From NCBI RefSeq assembly GCF_014192715.1, contig NZ_JACHYH010000003.1, positions 1 to 64,000 of the forward strand: a stretch of DNA of 64,000 nucleotides. The letters run 5' to 3'. Both the position numbers and the translations under genes were made by a program. Source of the stretch: Luteibacter sp. Sphag1AF (GTDB taxonomy: Bacteria; Pseudomonadota; Gammaproteobacteria; Xanthomonadales; Rhodanobacteraceae). Within the stretch, counting starts at the first letter, position 1. The number at the start of each line of letters is the position of its first letter. Shown here piece by piece: positions 45,733-54,825 of this stretch. The notes under the pieces were generated by a model that was not told where the DNA came from, did not search any database, and saw only the letters and a program-made list of their open reading frames with translations.

Positions 45733-47508
45733 ATGCGACCGACGAAGCGACTCATCGCGCTTGGCCTTGCCAGCGCCCTGCTGGCAGCCTGCGGCCACAA
45801 AGACAAGGATGCACCGCTGGCTTTCGTGCCGGCCGACACGCCGTACGTGGTAGCCAACCTCGACGTTCCGGATGACGACGTCGTCACCGCCCTGACCACC
45901 CAGCTCAATACGCAGCTGCCGGGTCAGGTTGTGCAGATGAAGAGTGCCGCCGACGACCTCGAAGCCAAGGGCAACGTGGAAGCCGCTCACCTGATGCGCG
46001 CCCTCATTGCCGAGCTTGATGGCAAGACGGTCGAGCAGATCGCCAAGAACGACGGCTTCAACCTGAAGGGCAAGAGTGCCTTCTACGGTGTGGGCCTGTC
46101 GCCGGTCGCCCGAATCGAACTGGCCGACAACGCCGCGTTTGAAAGCTTCATCGGCCGCCTGGAAACGGCGTACGGCCAGAAACTGGAAACGGCAACGATT
46201 GCCGGCCAGTCCTACCGCCACGTGTCCCCGAAGGACTCCGGCGTGCAGATGATCCTCGCGGTCGTCGGCAAGCAGGCCGTGGGCGCCCTGCTCCCGGCCG
46301 ATGCCGGCGAGCCGCTGATCCGTCAGGCTCTTGGCCTGGATCGCCCGGAGAAGAACATCCAGGACGACGGTCGTCTCGCAGACCTGGCCAAGGCCAAGGA
46401 CTACAAGGACTACCTGGTTGGCCAGGTCGACATGACCCGCCTGCTGCCGCTGATCGCGAACGGCAAGGACCCGCTGGCGGTCGCGCTGGCCAAGCACCAC
46501 GCTGCGGCCGCTGCGCTTGCCAACGGCGAGCCGGCTCCTGCCGCCGCTCCGGAAGTGCCGGCCAGCTGCCAGACCGACGCCGCGCGCATCGCCGCACGCG
46601 TTCCGTCCATGAGCTTCGGTTACACGCGCCTGGATGCCAAGCACCAGGATCAGCGCTTCGACATCGCACTGGCTGACGACGTCACCAAGGCGTTCTCGGG
46701 CCTGAAGGTCGAACTGCCGGGCCTGGGCGTGGACGCCGATGCACCGTTCGACGTCAGCTTCGCGCTGCCGGTGGAACAGCTGCGCACGTTCTGGACCGCA
46801 CAGGCAGAAGCCGTGGCGGCCAAGCCGTTCACCTGCCCGAGCCTGGTCGAGATCAACGACAGCTTCGCCAAGATCGGCTCCACGATGCAGCAGGCGGCCA
46901 TCCCGCCGTTCGGCGACATCCGTGGCATGCGCATCATCCTCGATACGTTCAAGGCGGCTGATCCGACCGCTGCCACGCAGATCCCGACGTTCAGCGGTCG
47001 CATCGTGCTCGGCACCCGCAACCCGGCCGGCCTGATCGCACTCAGCCAGACGATGCTCGGCGGTACCCCGCTGAAGGTTACCAACGATGGCAAGCCGGTG
47101 GCACTGCCGCAGAACGTCACGGCCATGGCCGGTCAGCCGGCATGGGTAGCGATGACCGACGCCGCACTGGCCATCGGCATCGGCGCAGGCGAAGACGCAC
47201 GTCTGAGCGACACGCTGAAGGCTTCCACGGGTGACGCAGGCCGCATGGCCCGCATGCACCTCAATGGCGACATGTACCGCAGCTGGATCGACCTGATGGC
47301 CGACAAGGCGGGCGCATACGCCGAAGCCACCGCTGCCAGCGCCGATGAAAGCGGCAATCCGGAAAAGGCAGGCGATGCCGCTGCTTCCCGCTCCAAGGCA
47401 CAGTTCGATGCGATGCGCGCGCAGGCTGCACGCATTGTTTCGGTCTCGGCCGAAGCACACGTCGACGACAAGGGCCTGGTCATCACCGGCCAGAGCGAAC
47501 TGAAGTAA
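45733..47508 (+). CDS. large lipoprotein of unknown function, 591 residues
   Basis: The protein begins with a basic stretch, a hydrophobic helix and a lipobox L-L-A-A-C-G near residue 20, so it should be lipidated. The mature part is acidic, Ala/Asp-rich and low in aromatics. It opens with L-A-F-V-P-A-D-T-P-Y-V-V-A-N-L-D and reads like two tandem alpha/beta repeats. No family is recognised. ATG 45733 has GGGGA upstream; ATG 45721 lacks a ribosome site. A terminator follows, so it is a single-gene unit. The 169-base region upstream holds GGTGTCCG half sites. Confidence 0.75.
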   Translation: MRPTKRLIALGLASALLAACGHKDKDAPLAFVPADTPYVVANLDVPDDDVVTALTTQLNTQLPGQVVQMKSAADDLEAKGNVEAAHLMRALIAELDGKTVEQIAKNDGFNLKGKSAFYGVGLSPVARIELADNAAFESFIGRLETAYGQKLETATIAGQSYRHVSPKDSGVQMILAVVGKQAVGALLPADAGEPLIRQALGLDRPEKNIQDDGRLADLAKAKDYKDYLVGQVDMTRLLPLIANGKDPLAVALAKHHAAAAALANGEPAPAAAPEVPASCQTDAARIAARVPSMSFGYTRLDAKHQDQRFDIALADDVTKAFSGLKVELPGLGVDADAPFDVSFALPVEQLRTFWTAQAEAVAAKPFTCPSLVEINDSFAKIGSTMQQAAIPPFGDIRGMRIILDTFKAADPTAATQIPTFSGRIVLGTRNPAGLIALSQTMLGGTPLKVTNDGKPVALPQNVTAMAGQPAWVAMTDAALAIGIGAGEDARLSDTLKASTGDAGRMARMHLNGDMYRSWIDLMADKAGAYAEATAASADESGNPEKAGDAAASRSKAQFDAMRAQAARIVSVSAEAHVDDKGLVITGQSELK

Positions 47509-47530
47509 CCGGTCAGTTCCACTCCCGAGA

Positions 47531-47556
47531 AACCCCGCTTCGGCGGGGTTTTTTTT
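47531..47556 (+). terminator. Rho-independent terminator after the lipoprotein gene
   Basis: AACCCCGC, loop TTCG, GCGGGGTT and a T run, 22 bases past the stop. Confidence 0.92.
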
Positions 47557-47743
47557 GCCTTTTTTTCGTGTGTGCGTGTGTGCCGGTCGGATCTGTTCAA
47601 GCGCCGTGAAGAGCAAGCTGAACGATGCAAATTCTTGCGCACAGATCGTTCACAGGTGCGCTGTTTTTATACGCCCCACGGCAAGACCGTCGCAGAGCGC
47701 GGCAACTGTCGTCGTCCCAACCCAAGAAAGAAAGGAGTTCACC

Positions 47744-48088
47744 ATGAGCCATGCCATTATCCGTAAGGCCCTGTTCGCTGCTGCTCTCGTCGCTGGTCTC
47801 GGCGCCGCTCAGGTGAGCGCGCAGGACGTCAAGTCGACTGATAACCAGACCGTTGCCGGCAAGACCGACGACGCATGGATCACCACCAAGGTGAAGTCGG
47901 AATTTGCTACCAAGAAGGCTGTCCACGGCTCGGACATCTCGGTCACCACGACTGAGGGTGTTGTCGCACTGTCGGGCACGGTCCCGACCGCCAAGGAAAA
48001 GACCAACGCTGAAAAGATCGCCAAGTCGGTCAAGGGCGTGAAGAGTGTTGATGCCAGCGCACTCACTGTGTCGGCAGCCGCCAACTAA
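47744..48088 (+). CDS. BON-domain periplasmic protein (OsmY-like)
   Basis: The 114-residue protein has a signal peptide (about 27 residues, ending ...AAQVSAQ) and a single BON domain: D-D-A-W-I-T-T-K-V-K-S-E-F, V-T-T-T-E-G-V-V-A-L-S-G-T-V, then a helix and V-K-G-V-K-S-V-D. Such proteins respond to osmotic or envelope stress. ATG 47744 has AAAGGAG six bases upstream, one of the strongest ribosome sites of the window, so expression may be high. A terminator follows. Confidence 0.9.
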   Translation: MSHAIIRKALFAAALVAGLGAAQVSAQDVKSTDNQTVAGKTDDAWITTKVKSEFATKKAVHGSDISVTTTEGVVALSGTVPTAKEKTNAEKIAKSVKGVKSVDASALTVSAAAN

Positions 48089-48110
48089 GTCTTTCCGGTA
48101 ACGGATAAGT

Positions 48111-48138
48111 AAAGGGAGCCTTCGCGGCTCCCTTTTTT
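48111..48138. terminator. terminator between the BON gene and pilU
   Basis: AAAGGGAGCC and GGCTCCCTTT flank a TTCGC loop, followed by T's on the plus strand; A's before the stem on the plus strand make it usable for pilU (ending at 48160) too. Confidence 0.85.
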
Positions 48139-48159
48139 ATGCATGAAAAGCGCACCGGC

Positions 48160-49323
48160 TTATCGGCGCAACATGCCGCCGAACGTGTTGCGATCCGATG
48201 ACTCTTCGATCTCCACACCTTCCAGCCCCTGCGACAGGGTGTGTGCATCGCCACCCTGCGCCAGTTTGATGCGCAGGCGCACTTCGTTGGAGCTGTCCGC
48301 GTGACGCAGCGCGTCTTCGTAGGAGATCTCGCCTGCGTGGAAAAGCTCCACCAGACTCTGGTCGAACGTGCGCATGCCCAGTTGGTTGGAATCCCGCATG
48401 AGCTCCTTGAGCTTGTGCACCTCGCCCTGACGGATGTAATCCTGCGCCAGCGGCGTGCCCAGCAACACTTCCACCGCCACACGACGCGCCTTGCCGTCGG
48501 GCGTGGGGATGAGCTGCTGCGCCACGATGCCCTTGAGGTTGAGCGACAGATCCATGAAGAGCTGCTGGCGACGGTCTTCCGGGAAGAAGTGCAGGATGCG
48601 GTCCAGCGCCTGGTTGGCATTGTTCGCATGCAGCGTGCACAGGCACAGGTGGCCGGTTTCGGAGAAGTTGATGGCGTGTTCCATCGTTTCGCGTGTGCGC
48701 ACTTCGCCGATCATGATGACATCAGGTGCCTGACGCAGCGTGTTCTTCAGCGCGTTTTCCCAGCTGTCGGTATCAATGCCCAGCTCACGCTGGGTGATGA
48801 TGCAGCCTTCGTGTTTGTGCACGTACTCGATCGGGTCTTCGATCGTGATGATGTGACCGGTGGAGTTCTGGTTGCGGTAGCCGATCATGGAGGCGAGCGA
48901 GGTCGACTTACCCGTGCCGGTGCCACCCACGAAAATGATGATGCCGCGCTTGGTCATCGCCAGTTGCTTGATGACGGGCGGCAGGTTCAATTCTTCAGGC
49001 GTCGGAATCTTCGATTCGATGCGACGAAGCACCATGCCCACGCAGTTGCGCTGATAGAAGCACGACACGCGGAAGCGGCCCACGCCCGATGCGCTGATGG
49101 CGAACTGGCACTCGTGGGTCTTTTCAAATTCTTCGCGCTGCGAAGGGGTCATCACGTTCAGCACCATGTCGCGTGCCTGCTGCGCGGATAGCGGGCTCTG
49201 CGTGATGGGAACGATGCGCCCCTGCACTTTCATGGACGGCGCGACGCCAGCGGTGATGAACAGGTCAGACGCCTGCTTGTGCACCATCAGCTTCAGGAAT
49301 GAAGTGAAATCGAAGTCGCTCAT
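48160..49323 (-). CDS. pilU: PilU, PilT-dependent pilus retraction ATPase
   Basis: PilU works with PilT in type IV pilus retraction. The 387-residue protein has Walker A GGTGTGKSTS, an Asp box (I-T-I-E-D-P-I-E-Y-V-H-K-H), Walker B VIMIGEVRTRETME and a His box G-H-L-C-L-C-T-L-H. The C-terminus after residue 345 is longer and more acidic than in PilT, as in other PilU. ATG 49323 has GAGG seven bases upstream, not the frame start at 49347. It follows pilT by 119 bases. Confidence 0.95.
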   Translation of the reverse strand: MSDFDFTSFLKLMVHKQASDLFITAGVAPSMKVQGRIVPITQSPLSAQQARDMVLNVMTPSQREEFEKTHECQFAISASGVGRFRVSCFYQRNCVGMVLRRIESKIPTPEELNLPPVIKQLAMTKRGIIIFVGGTGTGKSTSLASMIGYRNQNSTGHIITIEDPIEYVHKHEGCIITQRELGIDTDSWENALKNTLRQAPDVIMIGEVRTRETMEHAINFSETGHLCLCTLHANNANQALDRILHFFPEDRRQQLFMDLSLNLKGIVAQQLIPTPDGKARRVAVEVLLGTPLAQDYIRQGEVHKLKELMRDSNQLGMRTFDQSLVELFHAGEISYEDALRHADSSNEVRLRIKLAQGGDAHTLSQGLEGVEIEESSDRNTFGGMLRR

Positions 49324-49442
49324 GACACACCCTCTAGTGCCGGACAAGGGCCGGCCCCCCGTGCGCGATCATATACCGGCCGGCGCAGGCATGCTGTGGC
49401 GTGGTTGGCGGAAGGCGCACCGGCCTTCCGCCCGGTTCCGGC

Positions 49443-50480
49443 TTAGCGGAAGCCTTCCTTGTTCTTGGCGTACATCATGGCTTCCTGGCGGGTGATCTGC
49501 CCCCGCTTGACCAGGTCCTGGAGGGTCTGGTCCAGGGTCTGCATGCCGTACTGCTGACCGGTCTGGATGGCCGAGTACATCTGGGCCACCTTGTCTTCGC
49601 GGATCAGGTTACGGATGGCCGGGATGCCCACCATGATTTCATGGGCCGCCACACGGCCGCCGCCCACCTTCTTCAACAGCGACTGCGAGATCACGGCGCG
49701 CAGCGACTCGGACAGCATCGAGCGGACCATCGGCTTTTCGCCGGCGGGGAACACGTCGATGATGCGGTCGATGGTCTTGGCGGCCGACGAGGTATGCAGC
49801 GTGCCAAACACCAGATGGCCCGTTTCCGCGGCCGTCAGTGCAAGGCGGATGGTTTCCAGATCGCGAAGCTCGCCGACCAGGATGTAATCGGGATCTTCAC
49901 GCAGTGCCGAGCGCAGCGCTTCGTTGAAGCCGTGCGTGTCACGATGCACTTCGCGCTGGTTCACCAGACACTTCTGCGAGGTGTGCACGAATTCGATCGG
50001 GTCTTCCACCGTCAGCAGGTGGCCGTACTCGTTCTTGTTGATGTGGTCGACCATCGCCGCCAGCGTGGTGGACTTGCCCGAACCGGTCGGGCCGGTCACG
50101 AGGATCAGGCCCTGCGGCTGCTCGATCAGCTCGCGGAAGATCTTCGGTGCGCCCAGATCTTCCAGGGTCAGCACTTCGGACGGAATGGTACGGAACACGC
50201 CGCCTGCGCCACGATTGTGGTTGAACGCGTTCACGCGGAAACGCGCGAGGCCCGGGATCTCGAACGAGAAGTCGGTTTCCAGGAATTCTTCGAAGTCGCG
50301 GCGCTGCTTGTCCGACATGATGTCGTAGATCAGCGAATGGACCTGCTTGTGTTCCAGCGGCGGGATGTTGATCCGTCGCACGTCGCCGTCGACGCGGATC
50401 ATGGGCGGCAGACCTGCGGAAAGATGCAAGTCGGAGGCCTTGTTCTTCACCGAGAAGGCAAGGAGTTCGGCGATATCCAT
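49443..50480 (-). CDS. pilT: PilT, type IV pilus retraction ATPase
   Basis: PilT is the hexameric motor that depolymerises pilin. The 345-residue protein has Walker A TGPTGSGKSTTLAAM, Asp box L-T-V-E-D-P-I-E-F-V-H, Walker B YILVGELRDLETI, His box G-H-L-V-F-G-T-L-H and the AIRNLIREDK C-terminal motif that is needed for retraction. ATG 50480 starts the family-typical M-D-I-A-E-L-L. It is divergent from proC across 207 bases. Confidence 0.97.
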   Translation of the reverse strand: MDIAELLAFSVKNKASDLHLSAGLPPMIRVDGDVRRINIPPLEHKQVHSLIYDIMSDKQRRDFEEFLETDFSFEIPGLARFRVNAFNHNRGAGGVFRTIPSEVLTLEDLGAPKIFRELIEQPQGLILVTGPTGSGKSTTLAAMVDHINKNEYGHLLTVEDPIEFVHTSQKCLVNQREVHRDTHGFNEALRSALREDPDYILVGELRDLETIRLALTAAETGHLVFGTLHTSSAAKTIDRIIDVFPAGEKPMVRSMLSESLRAVISQSLLKKVGGGRVAAHEIMVGIPAIRNLIREDKVAQMYSAIQTGQQYGMQTLDQTLQDLVKRGQITRQEAMMYAKNKEGFR

Positions 50481-50687
50481 CGGTGTCCCCTGTGATTGGC
50501 GCCATCGTGCCGCGCTTGCGCGCCGGCCGCAGCCCCTGTGATTTCATCCGACGTACCCGGGACCCCCCGGACCACGCGTGGCGCATAGGTAAACACGCCC
50601 TACCGTCGGCGGCAAGGCGCGTCGGCTATATTGTCGGTCAGGACAGCCACGCTCACAGTGACGTGGCGCACCACAGAGATGAAATCA

Positions 50688-51512
50688 ATGAGTCGGATTG
50701 CCTTTATCGGTGGCGGAAACATGGCAGCAAGCCTGATTGGCGGGCTGTTGCACAAGGGCACGCCACCCGGTGGCATTGCCGTCGCCGAACCCCGGGCGGA
50801 AGCCTGCCAGGAGTTGTCGCGCCGCTATGGCGTGGCGACCTATACCGACAATCTGGACGCCGTGGCAGATGCCGGCATGGTCGTGCTTGCGGTCAAACCG
50901 CAGGTAATGGCCGAGGTGTGCCAGAAGCTTCAGCCTGCCATTGCGCGCCAGCGGCCGCTGATCGTGTCGATTGCGGCAGGCATCCGCATCGAACAGCTGG
51001 AGCGCTGGCTGGGTGGCGCCCTGCCCGTCGTGCGCTGCATGCCCAACACGCCCGCCATGATCGGCGCCGGGGCCACTGCCCTGTACGCCAACGGCAGGGT
51101 CAGTCCGCCGCAGCGTGCCGAAGCGCAGCATCTGCTGGATGCAGCCGGGCTCACCGTCTGGGTGCCTGAGGAAGACCAGCTCGATACGGTAACTGCGTTG
51201 TCAGGTTCCGGTCCCGCGTACTTCTTCCTGCTGGTGGAAGCACTGGAAAACGCGGCGTTTGCGCAGGGTCTGTCCCGCGAAACGGCACGCGCGCTCGCCG
51301 CGCAGACGGCTCTGGGCGCCGGGCGCATGCTGACCGAAAGCGGCGATCCGGCAGCCACGCTGCGCCAGAAAGTCACCTCGCCGGGCGGCACCACGCAGGC
51401 CGCCCTCGAAAGTTTTGCTGCCGATGGCTTCAACGCCATGGTGGCCCGCGCCGTGGATGCCGCCCGGCGTCGCGGCGGTGAACTGTCACATGCTATGGAA
51501 TCGACCAAGTGA
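50688..51512 (+). CDS. proC: pyrroline-5-carboxylate reductase
   Basis: ProC makes proline from pyrroline-5-carboxylate. The 274-residue protein has the NAD(P) fold start RIAFIGGGNMAASLIGGLL, the VKPQVM and R-C-M-P-N-T-P-A-M-I-G-A-G motifs and D-T-V-T-A-L-S-G-S-G-P-A-Y-F with T-S-P-G-G-T-T at the C-terminus. ATG 50688 begins the family-conserved part; ATG 50679 is also possible. The yggS gene that usually precedes proC is absent. Its stop overlaps yggT as GTGA. Confidence 0.95.
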   Translation: MSRIAFIGGGNMAASLIGGLLHKGTPPGGIAVAEPRAEACQELSRRYGVATYTDNLDAVADAGMVVLAVKPQVMAEVCQKLQPAIARQRPLIVSIAAGIRIEQLERWLGGALPVVRCMPNTPAMIGAGATALYANGRVSPPQRAEAQHLLDAAGLTVWVPEEDQLDTVTALSGSGPAYFFLLVEALENAAFAQGLSRETARALAAQTALGAGRMLTESGDPAATLRQKVTSPGGTTQAALESFAADGFNAMVARAVDAARRRGGELSHAMESTK

Positions 51513-52084
51513 ACTATCTGACCAACGCTGGCGCGCTTGTCGTCAACTTCGTATTTGGCGCGGTGATCGCGCTGTTCGTCCTGCGCCTGCTTGCCGAGGC
51601 GTGGCGGGCGGATTTCAACAATCCGATCTGCCAGTTCCTCTATCGCTATACCAATCCCGTGCTGCGCCCTATCCGCAAGCTGCTGCCCAACTGGCGGCGT
51701 GTCAGCACCTCGGCTCTGGTCGTCGCGTGGCTGCTGGAATGCGTCAAGATCGTGCTGCTATTCGTGATGGTGGGCTTCATGCCCAACCTTCTCGGCGTGC
51801 TGGTGGCTGGTGTGGCCGAGCTGCTGGACTTCGTGCTGCTGATGTACATCGTGCTGATTGTGGTCTGGTCGCTGATGAGCATGCTTTCCACGGATCGCTA
51901 TCACCCGGTTGCACGACTCATCACCAGCATCACCGAGCCGGTGCTGCGTCCGCTGCGCGGGCGCATGGTGCTTGGCGGCCTCGATTTCTCCCCCGCCGTG
52001 GTGCTGCTTGGCCTGACCCTCGTGCGTGTACTGGTCGCCCAGCCGCTGATGGATCTGGGCCTGCGGCTGATGCAGGGTCAGTGA
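51509..52084 (+). CDS. YggT-family integral membrane protein
   Basis: The 191-residue protein has two YggT repeats, each a pair of membrane helices: VVNFVFGAVIALFVLRLLAEAWRADFNNPICQFLY with R-Y-T-N-P-V-L-R-P-I-R, and again I-T-E-P-V-L-R-P-L-R-G-R. YggT proteins affect osmotic shock and cell shape in some species; the molecular role is open. The GTG start overlaps the proC stop, and the stop overlaps the next start, so three genes are coupled. Confidence 0.9.
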   Translation: MNYLTNAGALVVNFVFGAVIALFVLRLLAEAWRADFNNPICQFLYRYTNPVLRPIRKLLPNWRRVSTSALVVAWLLECVKIVLLFVMVGFMPNLLGVLVAGVAELLDFVLLMYIVLIVVWSLMSMLSTDRYHPVARLITSITEPVLRPLRGRMVLGGLDFSPAVVLLGLTLVRVLVAQPLMDLGLRLMQGQ

Positions 52085-52497
52085 TGCTCCGTCGCCTCAT
52101 CCTGGCATGTGGCCTGGCCTGTCCAGCACTGGCGGCGCAGGCGGGAGAAGTGCGCAGCGGCGAGGTCGTCGTACGCTACAACGCGCTTCCCACCGCCAAC
52201 CTTCCTGCCGAATCTGCACGTCGTTACGGGCTGGTACGTTCGCAGGACCAGGGTCTGGTCATCGTGGCGGTGTCCCGGGCCAGCGACGATGGTGACGTGG
52301 CGGCCACCGTGAGCGGGCGCGCCAGTACATTGATCGGATCGCCGGTGCCGGTCACCTTCCGGCGGGTGGAAGAGTCCGGCAGCGTCTCGTGGCTGGGCAC
52401 CTTTCAGGTGCCCTCGCCCGGAGCGCTGCGCTTCTCGCTGGATGTCACGCCCACAGGGGCGGCGACCCAGCATGTGGAATTTGTGCAGGATTTCTGA
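52084..52497 (+). CDS. DUF4426-domain exported protein
   Basis: The 137-residue protein has a signal peptide (MLRRLILACGLACPALAAQA) and a mature beta-rich domain with Y-N-A-L-P-T-A-N-L-P-A-E-S-A-R-R-Y, typical of DUF4426. It is usually found downstream of proC-yggT in gammaproteobacteria. ATG 52084 has AGGG six bases upstream and overlaps the yggT stop. Function unknown, periplasmic. Confidence 0.85.
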   Translation: MLRRLILACGLACPALAAQAGEVRSGEVVVRYNALPTANLPAESARRYGLVRSQDQGLVIVAVSRASDDGDVAATVSGRASTLIGSPVPVTFRRVEESGSVSWLGTFQVPSPGALRFSLDVTPTGAATQHVEFVQDF

Positions 52498-52531
52498 TGC
52501 GTGGCCTTCGCCCGCGATGCGGGCTGGCCAC

Positions 52532-53128
52532 TCAAGGGCAGGCTGAATCCTGCCCCGCGGCTGCCGCACGCGCCGCGCGCGCAATCTGTGTGGCCACCTG
52601 CGCAAGTGCCCGCTGGTGAGCTTCCACCAGATCCGAATACGACGACCCCGCCGCCTCTGACACACGGGACGCGCACGCCAGCGACGACTTGCCACGTACA
52701 GACCAGGCCGCTTCCAGCGTGGCCTGACCACCCAGCTGCGAATCAAAGCGGCGCACGTCCAACTGCACCTTGACCACCGACTGCCCCGCCGAACGCGGCA
52801 GTCCATTGACGTCATGCGTGCCCAGCATCGTGCTGAGGTCGGCGGAAAGCGCACCGCGAACCTCATCTGCCAGCGGCGAAACCCAGCGCTCGCCGTCCAT
52901 CATCACCATGTTGCTGTTGCCCTGACGCAGCACCAGCTGCGGCTGGTCCACCTGGGGCGGAATGCGTACCGGCTGCACGTCGATGAGGAAGGGCGCCGCA
53001 TCCGGCGACACGGTGGCGCTGCCTGCGGGCGGCACCAGCGTGTGGAAGTGCGTGGGCGCTGACGAACACGCCGCCAGCGACAACACCATCATGGCCGGCA
53101 AAGCCAGTTTACGGATCGAATGCATCAT
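52532..53128 (-). CDS. pqiC: PqiC family outer-membrane lipoprotein
   Basis: The 198-residue protein has a lipobox L-S-L-A-A-C-S near residue 21 and the DUF330/PqiC fold with I-D-V-Q-P-V-R-I-P-P-Q-V-D-Q-P-Q-L-V-L and the R-W-V-S-P-L-A-D-E-V motif. PqiC caps the PqiB needle at the outer membrane. Its ATG overlaps the pqiB stop. Last gene of the operon, facing the DUF4426 gene with 34 bases between. Confidence 0.9.
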   Translation of the reverse strand: MMHSIRKLALPAMMVLSLAACSSAPTHFHTLVPPAGSATVSPDAAPFLIDVQPVRIPPQVDQPQLVLRQGNSNMVMMDGERWVSPLADEVRGALSADLSTMLGTHDVNGLPRSAGQSVVKVQLDVRRFDSQLGGQATLEAAWSVRGKSSLACASRVSEAAGSSYSDLVEAHQRALAQVATQIARAARAAAAGQDSACP

Positions 53129-54825
53129 GGCTTGCTCCCTTGCCGGGTGTCGTCAGTAGCGGCGGGTGTGGCCGGCGCGGCGAGCGCAGGCTTTTCGTCG
53201 GGTTTGCGGCCGCGGATCAGCGACTCCGGATGGCGGCCCAGGTAATCGGTAAGCACGCGCAACGAGCGCGCCGAGCGCTGGAGTTCTTCCATCGTCTGGC
53301 CGATGTTCTGCTGCAAGGGCGAGTCTTCCGACAGCGCACTGTTGGCCGAACCCATCGTCTTCTGCGTCTGCTTCAGGGTTTCCTTCAGCTCCGGCGCAAT
53401 CTGCTCGTTGACCTGCTTCAGCGTGCCATTCAGTTCCTTCAGGCTGCCGTCGAGGTTCTGGCCGATGGTGTCGAACGGGATCTTCGAGATCTTGTCGACG
53501 ATGGAGCTGAGCTGTTCCTGCAACTTGTCGAAGTCACCGGCAGTGGTCGGAATTTCCAGCGGCTTCGCGTTGGGATCAAAGGCCACCTTCGGCGCCTTCG
53601 GATTGAAGTCGAGCGCGATGTACAACTGGCCCGTCAGCAGGTTGCCGGTGCGTGCCGTGGCGCGCAGGCCATGGTCAATCAGCTTGCCCATGATCTGGCT
53701 CATGTCGGCATCACCGCGCGAGGCGGCCAGTTGGCTGAGCTTGTCGAACGCGGCGCCAAGGCGCTGCGGATACACCAGCGCACCCACGATGACCGGGAAG
53801 CTCTGCTTCTTCTCGTCGTAGTCGAGGTTGACCGACACCACGCGACCAATCTTCACGCCAAGGAATTCAACCGGCGCGTCCACGGCCAGACCGCGCAGCG
53901 AGTGCTCGAAACGCATACGGATGTAGCGGGGGTTGCCATCAGGCGGTGCCATGGCGGTGGCCTGATCGCCAAATAGCGTGTAATCGGCCATCTCGGCGGC
54001 CGGTGTTTCGTCACGCGGCCCGGGGGGTGCCTGGAACGCCACACCGCCGGCAATGACGGTGGCAAGCGACTGCGTGTTGAGCTTCAGGCCATCGGCACCC
54101 AGCGATACATCCACGCCGCTGGCATTCCAGAAGCGCGTGTCTTTGGTGACGAAACGGTCGTTCGGACCATCCACAAAGAGCTGCAACGACACGCCCTTGC
54201 CGTCCCGATCCAGCTGATAGGACACAATGCGGCCCACCTGGATGCGGCGGTAGTACACGGGCGAGCCGATATCCAGCGAACCCAGATCCGTGGCATGCAA
54301 CTGGAACCGTCGTCCCGGGGCTCCATGAGTCACGGCGGGGGGTGTTTCCAGGCCGCTGAAATTGCTTTCGCTCTCGTCGGAATTACCAGCATCCGCGCCG
54401 ATGAAGGCGCCGGAGAACAACGTGTCCACACCCGACACACCGCCCACGCCCACGCGCGGGCGCACCACCCAGTAACGGGTGCCCTTGGTGGCGAAGGTCT
54501 GTGCATCTTTCTCAAGGTCGATCACCACCGACACATGCGTGCGGTCGTGTGCGAGGCGGATCGTGGTGACCTTGCCGATCACCACGTTCTTGTACTTGAC
54601 CTGGGTCTTGCCGGCCTCGATGCCTTCAGCGGTCTGGAAGCTCACCGTGATGCGCGGCCCGGCAGAAAGCCAGTGATTGACGATGAGCGAGATGCCCACC
54701 AGAGCCGCGATGATCGGCACCAGCCAGACGAGCGAAAAGCCCAGCTTCGACCGCCGTATGGCGGGCTGGGGCAGATCGGACTTCGGGGCATCGCCCTTGT
54801 CGTTTCCGTCGTGGATATCAGTCAT
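53125..54825 (-). CDS. pqiB: PqiB, MCE-domain lipid transport protein
   Basis: PqiB forms a hexameric tunnel that spans the periplasm. The 566-residue protein has one N-terminal membrane helix (LVWLVPIIAALVGISLIV), three MCE domains (about 50-140, 165-275, and 295-400) and a C-terminal coiled-coil needle (about residues 425-520, Q-E-Q-L/N-G-T-L-K-Q-type heptads). The third MCE has the characteristic L-G-V-K-I-G-R-V. It overlaps the preceding pqiA-like gene by eight bases and pqiC by four. Confidence 0.93.
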   Translation of the reverse strand: MTDIHDGNDKGDAPKSDLPQPAIRRSKLGFSLVWLVPIIAALVGISLIVNHWLSAGPRITVSFQTAEGIEAGKTQVKYKNVVIGKVTTIRLAHDRTHVSVVIDLEKDAQTFATKGTRYWVVRPRVGVGGVSGVDTLFSGAFIGADAGNSDESESNFSGLETPPAVTHGAPGRRFQLHATDLGSLDIGSPVYYRRIQVGRIVSYQLDRDGKGVSLQLFVDGPNDRFVTKDTRFWNASGVDVSLGADGLKLNTQSLATVIAGGVAFQAPPGPRDETPAAEMADYTLFGDQATAMAPPDGNPRYIRMRFEHSLRGLAVDAPVEFLGVKIGRVVSVNLDYDEKKQSFPVIVGALVYPQRLGAAFDKLSQLAASRGDADMSQIMGKLIDHGLRATARTGNLLTGQLYIALDFNPKAPKVAFDPNAKPLEIPTTAGDFDKLQEQLSSIVDKISKIPFDTIGQNLDGSLKELNGTLKQVNEQIAPELKETLKQTQKTMGSANSALSEDSPLQQNIGQTMEELQRSARSLRVLTDYLGRHPESLIRGRKPDEKPALAAPATPAATDDTRQGSKP

